This document shows positions 8,006 to 16,637 of a stretch of DNA of 64,000 nucleotides, in pieces (positions within the stretch are counted from its first letter, which is position 1; the number at the start of each line of letters is the position of its first letter). The notes under the pieces were generated by a model that did no database searches, was not told the DNA's origin, and saw only the letters and a list, made by a program, of their open reading frames with translations. The translations under genes and the position numbers were made by a program. Source of the stretch: CAZRHR01 sp964578885 (GTDB taxonomy: Bacteria; Bacteroidota; Bacteroidia; CAIKAF01); NCBI GenBank assembly GCA_964578885.1, contig CAZOEO010000005.1:62001-126000 (forward strand), written 5' to 3'.

Positions 8006-9851
8006 AATCTTGCAGAAAATGTACGTCTGTACTAAGTTTAGAAGCATTATTGGGGTCTTGAAGCGCCATTTCTTTTTGGGCAATGGAGGCCTCCGTTTCT
8101 GCAATGTCCTTTTCTACTTTATCCAACTGTTGTTTCAGTTTTTTTACATTTTTCCCGCTGCTCTGATCCGGCGAAACGGCGGCGGTGGGTTTGGGAACGG
8201 GTGCAGAAACCGTCTTCCCTTTTTCAATTTCTCTGAATTGCGCCACCTTTTTCTTTTCCAGGAACTCATTTACATCACCCAGGTGTTCCCGAATTCCTTC
8301 CGGCGTAAACTCGAACGTCTTGGTCGTGAGTCCAGTTAAAAATTCCCGGTCGTGAGAAACGACCACAACGGTTCCTTCAAAATGTGCCAACGCTTGTTTT
8401 AAAACGTCTTTTGAAATGAGGTCCAAGTGATTGGTCGGTTCATCGAAAATCAGGAAGTTGAGTGGGCGAAGCAGTAATTTTGCCATGGACAAACGTGCTT
8501 TTTCTCCGCCGGACAGAACCCGCACCTTTTTTTCTACATCTTCTCCACTAAATAAAAAGGCGCCTAAAATGGCCCGAACCTGGGTAAACCGATCACTTTC
8601 CCATGCGGCACTTTCCATTTCCTCAAGGACGGTTTTGGTGCCGTCTAAACGTTCCGTCTGGTGCTGTGCGAAATAGCCGAGTGCCACATTATGACCAAAT
8701 TTAAAATGGCCTTCATGTTCCAAATCGCCGGCAATGATTCTGGCAAGCGTGGTTTTTCCCATGCCATTTTTTCCAACAAAAGCAATTCGTTCACCGGCAT
8801 TGATGGAAAAAGTCATGGGGCGAATCACCTGTTTGTCTCCGTACTTTTTTCCCAAACCTTCTGCTTCCACCACCACTTTTCCGGACCTGGGAGGTTCCGG
8901 AAATCGAATCCGCATGGCAATGATTTCCTCATCGTCAATTTCAATTCGCTCAATACGGTCCAGTCGTTTAATCAAAGATTGTGCAAAACTCGCTTTGGCC
9001 GCTTTCGCCCGAAACCGGTCTACATTTCTTTCCAAACGCGCAATCTCACGGTCCTGGTTTTTCTTGGCAGCGAGTAACGTTTCGCGACGTTCTTCACGTA
9101 GCAAAAGGTATTTTGAATATCCCGCCTTATAATCCTCGATCCGGCCAGCCGTAATTTCAATTGTACGGTTGGTAATGGCATCCAAAAATGCACGGTCGTG
9201 AGAAATCATCATGAGCGCACCCGGATATTGCTTTAAAAAGTCTTCGAGCCATAGAATAGAATCAATGTCCAAGTGGTTGGTAGGCTCATCCAGCAAGAGC
9301 AAATTGGGCTTTTTCAACAGCAACTTGGCTAATTCTACACGCATCTGCCAGCCGCCTGAAAATGAATTCATGGGGCGCTCCAGTTCCGCTTCTGAGAATC
9401 CTAAACCTTTCAAAACCCGCTCTACCTGTTCTTCCGCCTGATAACCTCCCAACATGTCGAAACGATGTTGCAGGTCATTTAAATCCTGAATCAGTTGAAG
9501 ATAACCATCTGACTCGTAGTCAGTTCTTGTTTCAAGCGCCAAATGAATGGTTTCCAGTTTGGCTTCCAATCTTTTGAGCTCCTCAAATGCCGTCCAGGTT
9601 TCTTCCCGAATCGATTTCTGGGATGTATGGGCAAATTCCTGGGGAAGATAGCCAATGCTAAAATCTCTTGGAACAGCCACCTCTCCTTCTGTCGGGGCGC
9701 TAATTCCCGCTAAAATTTTAATCAAGGTAGATTTTCCGGCACCATTCCTGCCGGTTAAACCGATGCGGTCGCCCGGCGTAATCTGAAAACCAACTTCTTC
9801 AAACAAAACGCGGCCACCAAAACGAACCGCTAATTTTCCAACACTTATCAT
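7932..9851 (-). CDS. ABC-F ribosome-associated ATPase
   Basis: 639 residues from the ATG at 9851. There are two ATP-binding cassettes and no membrane domain. Cassette 1 has GRNGAGKST (residues 35-42), SFSGGWQMRV and LLLLDEPTNHLD. Cassette 2 has GKNGMGKTT, LSGGEKARLSMAKLLL and IFDEPTNHLD. The linker between them is charged, and the last 80 residues (KNVKKLKQQLDKVEKDIAE) form a coiled coil as in Uup and YdiF-like members. It should bind the ribosomal E site and act in translation or rescue; an antibiotic-protection role cannot be inferred. A perfect -7 box ends four bases before the ATG, so the mRNA may be leaderless. Confidence 0.92.
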   Translation of the reverse strand: MISVGKLAVRFGGRVLFEEVGFQITPGDRIGLTGRNGAGKSTLIKILAGISAPTEGEVAVPRDFSIGYLPQEFAHTSQKSIREETWTAFEELKRLEAKLETIHLALETRTDYESDGYLQLIQDLNDLQHRFDMLGGYQAEEQVERVLKGLGFSEAELERPMNSFSGGWQMRVELAKLLLKKPNLLLLDEPTNHLDIDSILWLEDFLKQYPGALMMISHDRAFLDAITNRTIEITAGRIEDYKAGYSKYLLLREERRETLLAAKKNQDREIARLERNVDRFRAKAAKASFAQSLIKRLDRIERIEIDDEEIIAMRIRFPEPPRSGKVVVEAEGLGKKYGDKQVIRPMTFSINAGERIAFVGKNGMGKTTLARIIAGDLEHEGHFKFGHNVALGYFAQHQTERLDGTKTVLEEMESAAWESDRFTQVRAILGAFLFSGEDVEKKVRVLSGGEKARLSMAKLLLRPLNFLIFDEPTNHLDLISKDVLKQALAHFEGTVVVVSHDREFLTGLTTKTFEFTPEGIREHLGDVNEFLEKKKVAQFREIEKGKTVSAPVPKPTAAVSPDQSSGKNVKKLKQQLDKVEKDIAETEASIAQKEMALQDPNNASKLSTDVHFLQDYEMHRKKLAELMEKWEQLAAEMES

Positions 9852-9855
9852 GGTG

Positions 9856-9863
9856 CAAAGGTA
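9856..9863 (-). promoter_or_regulatory. -7 box of the ABC-F gene, four bases from the ATG
   Basis: TACCTTTG on the minus strand, then CACC, then ATG. A transcript starting at the usual distance would begin at or next to the start codon. No clear TTG is seen at the -33 position. Confidence 0.6.
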
Positions 9864-9938
9864 CACCAACGTCCGCAATAACCGCTTATCACAGAAAAGT
9901 GATAGGACAAAAACCTTCAACCTTTGCGGCAAAGAACA

Positions 9939-10049
9939 TTACATCCGTCCCATCGGTGTATTCACCGCTTTTCTACCATTGCATTTTTTCGACGCGCACC
10001 CACCAAGGGTAAAAAGAACCAGCAGCAGAATAATCATGCACTTTATCAT
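9939..10049 (-). CDS. Small lipoprotein of 36 residues
   Basis: On the minus strand, MIKCMIILLLVLFTLGGC is a short lipoprotein signal with lipobox LGGC. It is followed by ASKKCNGRKAVNTPMGRM and a TAA. The mature peptide is only about 19 residues, basic, and ends in PMGRM. Similar tiny lipoproteins (Cys-x-x-Lys-x-Cys near the N-terminus, PMG-type ending) are familiar from Bacteroidota, but I cannot name the family. A purine-rich AAGAGG lies just before the ATG. It is upstream of, and co-directional with, the ABC-F gene. The function is unknown. Confidence 0.6.
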   Translation of the reverse strand: MIKCMIILLLVLFTLGGCASKKCNGRKAVNTPMGRM

Positions 10050-10431
10050 AACCTCTTTTCACTTAAGAACGTTTTTCTCTCTTTTTTCGATATGCGCGCT
10101 GTGATTAATTTAATTTTTCAGGTTTCGGGTAAAAGTAAAGAACCGGATCGGCCTTAACGATGCATGTCAGGTAAAATCAAAAGTGGGTCGAAGTGTATTC
10201 CATTACGATGGTTATTCCTGATAAAAAAATACACAGACTTCTGTCATTTTCGATTCATTCAAGAAGAGCATGAGCCGGGCGAACCAACCCCTGACTTTCG
10301 CGTCATGTCTGGCTTTTTTACATTCCTACAAGGTTTGTTTGTTTCCTTTATCCTATCATTTAAAATGTAGGACACAGCTCTTCTTACGAAACGATTTTCA
10401 CCATCTCCATGCCTGTAAGGCGATGGCTTCG
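10050..10431. other. Non-coding gap
   Basis: I see no convincing gene here. A weak stem (AGCCGG / CTGGCT, 10272-10315) with a T run looks like a plus-strand terminator but has no gene feeding it. Short open frames in this stretch lack any protein-like features. Confidence 0.5.
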
Positions 10432-12108
10432 TTACGGGCAAATGCGTTGAATGGTGATATAACCGAGGCCATTGTTATTGCCAGACACATTACTTTGGTT
10501 GTTTCCGCTATTCCAGGAACCACCGCCGCCACCACCGCCGCCGCCATCAGAATTATTGTTTCCACCACTGCTGGTATACCCGCCGGGTCCGCCACTATAA
10601 CCACCGCCACCGCCGCCACCCAGGTAAGTATTGCCATGCGCACCACCACCACCGCCAAATCCACCCATGCTTTGTGTAGTTGAGAAAATTCCTTCTCCGC
10701 CGACTCCGCCATTCAAAAATGACTTTCCGGCCGTTGGAATAGCCGAACTGGAAAAAAAACTATTGGCGCCATCGGTATTAAGACCACCTCCTGCGGCACT
10801 AGTGGTGTGGGGGCTCGACAATACAATACCGCCATTTCCTCCGGAAGATCCGCTGATAATTTGAGTGGTATGACGAACCCGCGCTGTGGTACTGGTATTG
10901 GAAGTGGTGCCGCCCTGACCTGAAGATCCCGCGACTCCGCCACTGCCACCACCTCCACCAGCAATAATCAACGGCACATTGCTGCTGCTGAGAACAAACG
11001 AACCGCCGCCGCCGCCTGCACAAGATTCGCTTTGAGAACCGCCAGTACCGGATTGACCTACCAAAAGTTTTATCACATCTCCCTGATTAAGAGAAAATTC
11101 GCCTCGCATGGTAGCGCCACCACTTCCAGGTTGAAATGGACTTGAGCCTCCCATGGCACCGGCGACAGTGATCCGGTAAATTCCCGACGCCGGAACGGTC
11201 CAAAACTGAACCCCGTTTGTTACTGTGACGACTCCATTTCCATAACTGGTATTGCATTGCGATTGAGATGGGCCAAAACGCCCTGTTTGACCACAAGTGG
11301 TAAAATTCCACGTCGCAGGATTGCAATTCACCGCCAGAAACGACTGTGTGGTAGAAGACAAACAACCATTTGCATCAGTAACAACTAGTGTGGCGCTATA
11401 TGAACCAGCAATAGCATATGTAGATGTGGCAGGATTCACGTTAGCAGTAGCCGGCGTTCCTCCGGAAAAAGTCCATTGGTAACTGGCTAATCCAGATTGA
11501 GTAGCGGTAAAAGTGGCTGGATTATTCAGTGTAGGTGAATTCGGACTGATAGAAAAGGTGGACACCGGATTGCCCACCGAAACAGTAAAAGAGTAAACAG
11601 GCGCATTGCCACAGCTGTTTTGCGCCATGACCTGAAACGTTCTGGAACCGGCAACTCCGGAAAAATTAACCGTAATGGTTCCGGTCGATTGCCCGGAAAC
11701 CAGCGTATCTTGAGCAGGTATTGTCCATTGATAAGAAGTGGCTCCCGGTACCGGTGCTACAGAAAAACTGACTCCTGATGCACTTAAGCAAACTTGCGTT
11801 GGCCCGGACACGGAAGCTACAGCGGCCGGAGCGGAAGAACATGCACAACCTGTGGGCTGCCAACCATTCGGAAAATACGTTTCCACACATTCATTGGTTG
11901 AATTATAAATCTGTAAACCAATGGCTGGATTAGATAAAGCGTTTCATTGGGCAGTAGTGAGTCTAGGCAGTAGAAATCCACCAGAAACACCAGAAACCTC
12001 AAGTGTAGCCGTGGAATGCGCAGGAGTTGCGGAACCAACATTTACGCCTTGTGAAAATAGAGGAGTAAATATTACAGAGAAAAGAAATAAAATGTAGTGA
12101 TGTTGCAT
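10432..12108 (-). pseudogene. Secreted PKD and glycine-rich protein interrupted by an in-frame TGA
   Basis: From the ATG at 12108 (signal MQHHYILFLFSVIFTPLFSQ) to 10432 there is one continuous reading frame of 559 codons, broken only by a TGA at 11946-11944 (codon 55). The context is LPRLTTAQ-stop-NALSNPAIGLQIYN. The paralogous N-terminus at 60408 reads PPRMTTAQRNAISAPAEGLMIYN, so the stop replaces an Arg codon and fits CGA to TGA. After the N-terminal module come two PKD/Ig-like domains (PTQVCLSASG, NPATFTATQSG), then a long glycine-rich domain with stretches of up to nine Gly. No sorting domain is visible. It may be a true pseudogene or carry a sequencing error; downstream coding is otherwise intact. 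Translation could restart only without a signal peptide. Confidence 0.75.
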
Positions 12109-12232
12109 GTTTTCTAAAAATCTATTGGTAAAATTTGCACAACGACAGCTGAACCTAAAAATATACTTTATCGGTACTGTCGCACTATATCTTAAAGATA
12201 GTGAGGATGTTTTAATTACCAAGATCAAACCG

Positions 12233-13504
12233 ATGGGGCTTCAGATACAAAAATGGGTAGTGGTTGGCGGTGGATTCGCTGGCATCCAATGGATTCGCGC
12301 CATGAAAAATGTCTCTGGTATAGAGATTGTTTTGGTGGATCAACATAATTATCATTTTTTTCCGCCACTGCTTTATCAGGTTTCCACGGCTTTTATTGAG
12401 CCGTCCAATATCAGTTATCCTTTTCGACGTTTATTTCGTAAGCAATCGAACGTTCGATTTTTCATGGGTTCTCTCCTATCGGTTCATCCCGAGGAATCAT
12501 TCATAGAGACAAATACCGGCAGACTGCATTACGATGGACTCATCCTTGCCATGGGCACCGAGACCAATTTCTATGGATTAGAATCCGTGAAACGTTTTGG
12601 AAAATCCATGAAATCCATTGAAGAGGCCTTAGAATTGCGCAATCACTTGCTGCTTCAGTTGGAACAGATGGTGAAACTTCCCGAGCCAGAACAAGCAATT
12701 GCCAATGTAAATATTGTGATTTCTGGCGGGGGTGCCACCGGTGTGGAATTGGCTGGCATGTTGGCGGAATTAGGAAAACATGTGGGCAGAAAGGAATATC
12801 CAGAACTGAAAAATTTAAGTCATGCGGTTTACTTGATTGATGCCGGTCCTAGATTATTAGCCGGAATGAGCCCTGTGGCAAGCGCAGAAGCACTACGTGT
12901 ATTGCAAAATCTTGGCGTACAAGTCCTTTTAAACACATCCGTTGCAGAAGCCTTTGAAGACCGGGTAAAGCTCAGCAATGGCCAGGAAATTGCAACCGAA
13001 ACACTCATTTGGGCTGCCGGTGTGGTGGCCAAACCAGTCCCAGGCCTCCCCAATGGCTGTTTTGGCCAAGGTCGGAGACTACTTACTGACCCGTTCCATA
13101 GAGTGCTTCCCTTCTCCAATATTTTTGCCATTGGCGATCAGGCACTGCAAATTCACGAGCCCCATTATCCCAAAGGGCATCCACAAGTAGCACAAGTAGC
13201 CATTCAACAAGGACTTCATCTCGCCGAATGGGTTAAACGAACCGCCAAAGGTCAAAAGGCCGCCCCATTCCATTACAAAGACAAAGGAAGTATGGCAATT
13301 ATTTCCAAATATCATGCGGTAGCAGATTTAAAGGGGAATCATTTTAAGGGAATCTTTGCATGGTTACTGTGGCTCTTTGTTCATATTATTCCACTTGTGG
13401 GTTTCAGAAACCGTATTATACTTGCTTTCAATTGGTTCTGGGCATTCTTCACCAATAATTCAACCCTTCGGCTTATTATTCAGAAAAAAACACCCGGAAC
13501 GTGA
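12233..13504 (+). CDS. ndh: Type II NADH:quinone oxidoreductase
   Basis: 423 residues from the ATG at 12233, where MGLQIQKWVVVGGGFAG puts the FAD-binding GGGFAG at residues 12-17. A second nucleotide-binding motif, ISGGGATGVELAGMLAEL, lies in the middle for NADH, and the LIWAAGV and FAIGDQAL segments are typical of the NDH-2 family. The C-terminus (GIFAWLLWLFVHIIPLVGF) is amphipathic to hydrophobic and should anchor the enzyme to the inner face of the cytoplasmic membrane. It passes electrons from NADH to quinone without pumping protons. The frame stays open upstream, but the longer version would overlap the divergent gene. It is transcribed divergently from the broken glycine-rich gene. Confidence 0.9.
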   Translation: MGLQIQKWVVVGGGFAGIQWIRAMKNVSGIEIVLVDQHNYHFFPPLLYQVSTAFIEPSNISYPFRRLFRKQSNVRFFMGSLLSVHPEESFIETNTGRLHYDGLILAMGTETNFYGLESVKRFGKSMKSIEEALELRNHLLLQLEQMVKLPEPEQAIANVNIVISGGGATGVELAGMLAELGKHVGRKEYPELKNLSHAVYLIDAGPRLLAGMSPVASAEALRVLQNLGVQVLLNTSVAEAFEDRVKLSNGQEIATETLIWAAGVVAKPVPGLPNGCFGQGRRLLTDPFHRVLPFSNIFAIGDQALQIHEPHYPKGHPQVAQVAIQQGLHLAEWVKRTAKGQKAAPFHYKDKGSMAIISKYHAVADLKGNHFKGIFAWLLWLFVHIIPLVGFRNRIILAFNWFWAFFTNNSTLRLIIQKKTPGT

Positions 13505-13654
13505 TTTTCCTGCTTTCGGATTCATTTTCGCAGAACAATGCCGCTATCAAATGGTTGTTTACGCCCATCTCTTAATGCGAAAACAATCTGAATACCAAAA
13601 GAATTTCTCCCAATTTTCACTTTCCCAAAAACTCATTTATGGGGCGCTTATCCG

Positions 13655-13800
13655 GCCATTGCCTTTACGCCCTTTGGGGAGTTCACGGCCCTGCCGGGCG
13701 TGCGGGGTCTGTGCCAAAGGCCCAGCCTCCACCGCCTCGCCGGAGCCGGAACTCCCCCGCAGCGCGGTATCGGCGCTGTCCGGAGCGCAAGGAGTTTCTG
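13655..13800. repeat. GC-rich hairpin island
   Basis: About 145 bases that are strikingly GC-rich against AT-richer flanks. They contain an inverted pair GGGGAGTTC (13676-13684) / GAACTCCCC (13749-13757), a hairpin CACGGCCC/GGGCGTG (13684-13702) and AGCGC/GCGCT (13761-13777). No protein similarity is seen. It looks like a mobile palindromic or REP-like unit, or a structured RNA. Only one copy is seen in this window. Confidence 0.5.
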
Positions 13801-13873
13801 CTAAAAACACATTAACAAAGTCCTAATAATTAGTTATATAGATATCTATTGACAAGAAAATCACAATCCCCTC

Positions 13874-13905
13874 TTGACAAAGGGGGTCTTGATGTTGTAC
13901 CTTTG
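13874..13905 (+). promoter_or_regulatory. Promoter of RNA-2
   Basis: TTGACA at 13874 and a perfect TACCTTTG at 13898-13905. The spacing between element starts is 24 bases, as for RNA-1. Confidence 0.75.
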
Positions 13906-14345
13906 ACTATCACCGGTGACTTTTTCACCTCCTTTACCCAAAAATAGTTCTTGCTTCGTCACGTATAGGGGTGGCGAGGAACACTTCGGGCTTTAAGCGT
14001 GAAGTATGTTGGTGGATCTGGAAAAAAGTCAAACGACGGACTTCTGGATTCATTGGGGGTTCTAGTGGTGCCCTTTGATGGATATGAAGCGCGCTTTATA
14101 TCTATGATTGGGCGGGAATCACGGGCCTAGAACAGGATGCATTGGCAGTGTATCCAATATGAAGAAGGGAGATGCGACAGAGAAACGAAAGTTGGAAAAA
14201 TAAGATTGAAACCAACGAAAGAATGAAAGTCGCATCGGAACCATGTGCGCTCGCAAACTGCGAGCCCATGGGGGTTTCTCATCCGGCCGCTTCGGTTAGG
14301 ATGCGCACTTGTTCAACTGAAACGAGCCGATCTTTGGAGAATGAC
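13906..14345 (+). ncRNA. RNA-2: unrecognised structured RNA, paralogue of RNA-1
   Basis: Apart from the island and this RNA, I see no gene between 13505 and 14549. Elements in order: hairpin ACTTC/GAAGT (13983-14005) with loop GGGCTTTAAGCGT; stem TTCTAG/CTAGAA (14060-14132) enclosing GCCC/GGGC (14070-14113); hairpin GGAT/ATCC (14135-14155); stem GATGCGAC/GTCGCATC (14171-14236) enclosing GTTGG/CCAAC (14191-14216); and stem GTGCGC/GCGCAC (14245-14308) enclosing CTCGC/GCGAG and CATCC/GGATG. Unpaired strings shared with RNA-1 include GGAAC before hairpin 1, GGTGCC before the second domain, and GGGAAT with GGG-C after it. The 3' end is not clear; it may run towards 14530. Confidence 0.6.
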
Positions 14346-14502
14346 CACACGACACTCCCAAACAACATTAATTATCCAACATTAAGCATCCAAGCGCAAT
14401 GCACAGAATATTTCTGCATATCGCAACGCGTTAAATATTAATGTTTTACATGGAATTAAAAAACAAACCCCACAAATTATACTAAACCCCTTGTCTAATC
14501 AA

Positions 14503-14530
14503 TAAAAAAAGGGTCCTTAAAGGACCCTTT
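14503..14530 (-). terminator. Terminator of the M16 peptidase operon
   Basis: On the minus strand, AAAGGGTCCTT / AAGGACCC is followed by a run of seven T residues, 20 bases past the stop codon. Confidence 0.85.
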
Positions 14531-14549
14531 AACATAAAAAACTATCTTC

Positions 14550-16637
14550 TTACTTCACTGCATCAGGACTAAGCCCGCTGTTTATTGTAATCTGGCTATA
14601 GGTAGCTGTAATTTCCATACCACCCATATTCACAATTTCTTCAGCAGGAAAACGCAAGCCTCCAGCCATAAGTGCCCCGCGATAGGTAGTAGTAATTTGA
14701 ATCTTGCCTTGGGGGCTTTCTTCTGTCGCTACAGACTTCACTTTGGCACCAGTATTCACATTGTACCAACAGCGAATGACGTCACCTGACGGCGTGGTAA
14801 ATTTCACTTGAAAGCATTTGATTCCGGACACCATCTTGATCCCCTCAAGGTCTCCTTTCAATCCCTTTCCAGTATACAAATTATACTCTAAAATAGGATG
14901 AATGGTAGACATCTCATTGGCCAATTCCTCTGAAGTCAGTGGTTTGTTACCTTCAGGATCTACATTTCTTCCGGCAGAACCGGTAATTATGGTTCCGCTG
15001 GTTTGACCCATCGCAGACTGCATTTGCTTAATTCTGTCGGGAGCTACATAGACAACTTCTGCACCAATGGTAAAACCTTGAATGGTAGCATTACTCAGCA
15101 TCGTCAAATCTTTTATCGCTGCCACCTTGTCTTTCCCTCCAATAAAGGTAAAAAACTGCCCCATAACGGTTTCCAGGGTTTGCCCTTCGGCTACCGGTGA
15201 TAATTCCGCAGCAGGAGCACCAAAAGCATCGAGCAAAGTAATTCGCTCATCGGCATCAAATGCCAGGAGACCTTTCTCAATGTCCTCTTGTTTTCCAACC
15301 ACCACCAAGTTAAAATTGAATGGAAGAATATACTTCTTCGCTACAGCATTCAACTGTTCTACAGTAAGTGCATTCAAGGTTTGCAGATATATCTCGTAAT
15401 AATTCTTAGGCAACTTGTAGCGTTGAATGTTAATGGCGAAATTGGCAATGGTACTTGGACTTTCCAGGCTACGAGCAAAAGAACCTGTCATTTCCTTTTT
15501 CACGGCTTCCAGTTCCTGGGCAGTTACACCGGTGGCTACAATTTCCCGCATTTCTTTAATCATCTCCATCACGGCAGAATCAGTTACTTCATTGCGCACA
15601 TCTGCCGTAATGGTAAAGCGACCTGCATACTTATCAGGGGAAAATCCGCAATAAGCACCATACGTATATCCTCTGGTTTCGCGTAAGTTTTTGTACAACC
15701 TGCCTGTACTTCCTCCTCCAAAAATGTTCTGCAAAACACTCAGGGCAATCCGATCCGGACTTCCGGGATGAAGATCGATGGGGTAAGTTAAACGAATAGT
15801 ACTTTGAACCGCAGTTTCAAGATTATGCAAATAAACCTGCGAAACAGAAGGAGCTTTTACCGCAGCAGGAACATGTTTGATCGGCTTTCCACCAACCCAG
15901 TCGCCAAAATGTTTTTCTACCAAAGCCTTGGCAGCAGCAGGACTAATGTCTCCCACAATCGCTAAATAACCAATAGAGGGTGTAAAGGTAGCCGTATGAT
16001 GCGCCTGAATATCACTCAGAGTGATGGCGGCCAAAGTGGTCTCTGTGGCAATTTCCCCATACGTATGATTAGCCCCAAAATTGGCAACCAAACTCAACTT
16101 TCCGGCAATTGCGCTGGGATCCGTTACTTCGGAAGCCAATCCGGAAATAGCTTGCTTACGCAACCGCTCCAACTCTTCAGAGGGAAAAGATGGATAACGA
16201 ATTATCTCAGCAAACAATTCAAAGACCTTGTCCTGATGCTTGGTTAAACATGATCCGTAAATGCTGGTAGCAGAAGCAGAAATCTCTGCACCCACAAAAT
16301 CAATGGCATCATCTAACTGCTCTTTGGTCATATTTCGAGTGCCGCCACGCAGCATTGGACCAAATAAATCGGACATTCCGGCCTTATCTTTTTCCGGAAC
16401 AGGATCGGCATCAAAAACCAAAGAAAAGGAAACCACAGGCAGTTTATGGTTCTCCACCACAAACACTTTAAGTCCATTTTTCAAGGTAAAACTCTCGTAT
16501 TTCCCAATGTTAATTTTGGGAGCAGGACCCGGCTTCGGAGCCTGTGTCCGATCTACCTGGGCCAACAAAAAGGCTGCCGGCAGTAGCAGAGCAGCAACAA
16601 ATGATATCGTTCGTTTCATGGCGTTTATGCGCATCAT
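14550..16637 (-). CDS. M16-family protein without the zinc motif
   Basis: 695 residues with a signal peptide (MKRTISFVAALLLPAAFLLAQ; the ATG at 16619 is an alternative start). It has two M16-type halves: an N-terminal domain (NGLKVFVVENHKLPVVSFSLVF) and a C-terminal domain with LRETRGYTYGAY, the substrate-side R/Y motif. The place of the zinc motif reads MSDLFGPMLRGGT instead of HxxEH, so it should not bind zinc. A further domain of about 200 residues follows the M16 part (GKDKVAAIKDL onwards). Its ATG overlaps the stop of the next gene upstream (ATGA), so the two are translationally coupled. I infer a heterodimeric periplasmic peptidase, with this subunit supplying the substrate-binding half. 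Confidence 0.88.
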   Translation of the reverse strand: MMRINAMKRTISFVAALLLPAAFLLAQVDRTQAPKPGPAPKINIGKYESFTLKNGLKVFVVENHKLPVVSFSLVFDADPVPEKDKAGMSDLFGPMLRGGTRNMTKEQLDDAIDFVGAEISASATSIYGSCLTKHQDKVFELFAEIIRYPSFPSEELERLRKQAISGLASEVTDPSAIAGKLSLVANFGANHTYGEIATETTLAAITLSDIQAHHTATFTPSIGYLAIVGDISPAAAKALVEKHFGDWVGGKPIKHVPAAVKAPSVSQVYLHNLETAVQSTIRLTYPIDLHPGSPDRIALSVLQNIFGGGSTGRLYKNLRETRGYTYGAYCGFSPDKYAGRFTITADVRNEVTDSAVMEMIKEMREIVATGVTAQELEAVKKEMTGSFARSLESPSTIANFAINIQRYKLPKNYYEIYLQTLNALTVEQLNAVAKKYILPFNFNLVVVGKQEDIEKGLLAFDADERITLLDAFGAPAAELSPVAEGQTLETVMGQFFTFIGGKDKVAAIKDLTMLSNATIQGFTIGAEVVYVAPDRIKQMQSAMGQTSGTIITGSAGRNVDPEGNKPLTSEELANEMSTIHPILEYNLYTGKGLKGDLEGIKMVSGIKCFQVKFTTPSGDVIRCWYNVNTGAKVKSVATEESPQGKIQITTTYRGALMAGGLRFPAEEIVNMGGMEITATYSQITINSGLSPDAVK

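Noticed and set aside
8431..9441. Plus-strand frames across the ABC-F gene
   Set aside because: They are antisense shadows of a clearly functional gene.
13356..13826. Open frame of 156 codons after ndh
   Set aside because: It is an out-of-frame overlap with ndh that continues into the GC-rich palindromes. The translation has no domain pattern.
14172..14441. Plus-strand open frame of 89 codons inside RNA-2
   Set aside because: It has no protein-like pattern, no counterpart in RNA-1, and runs through the predicted stems.
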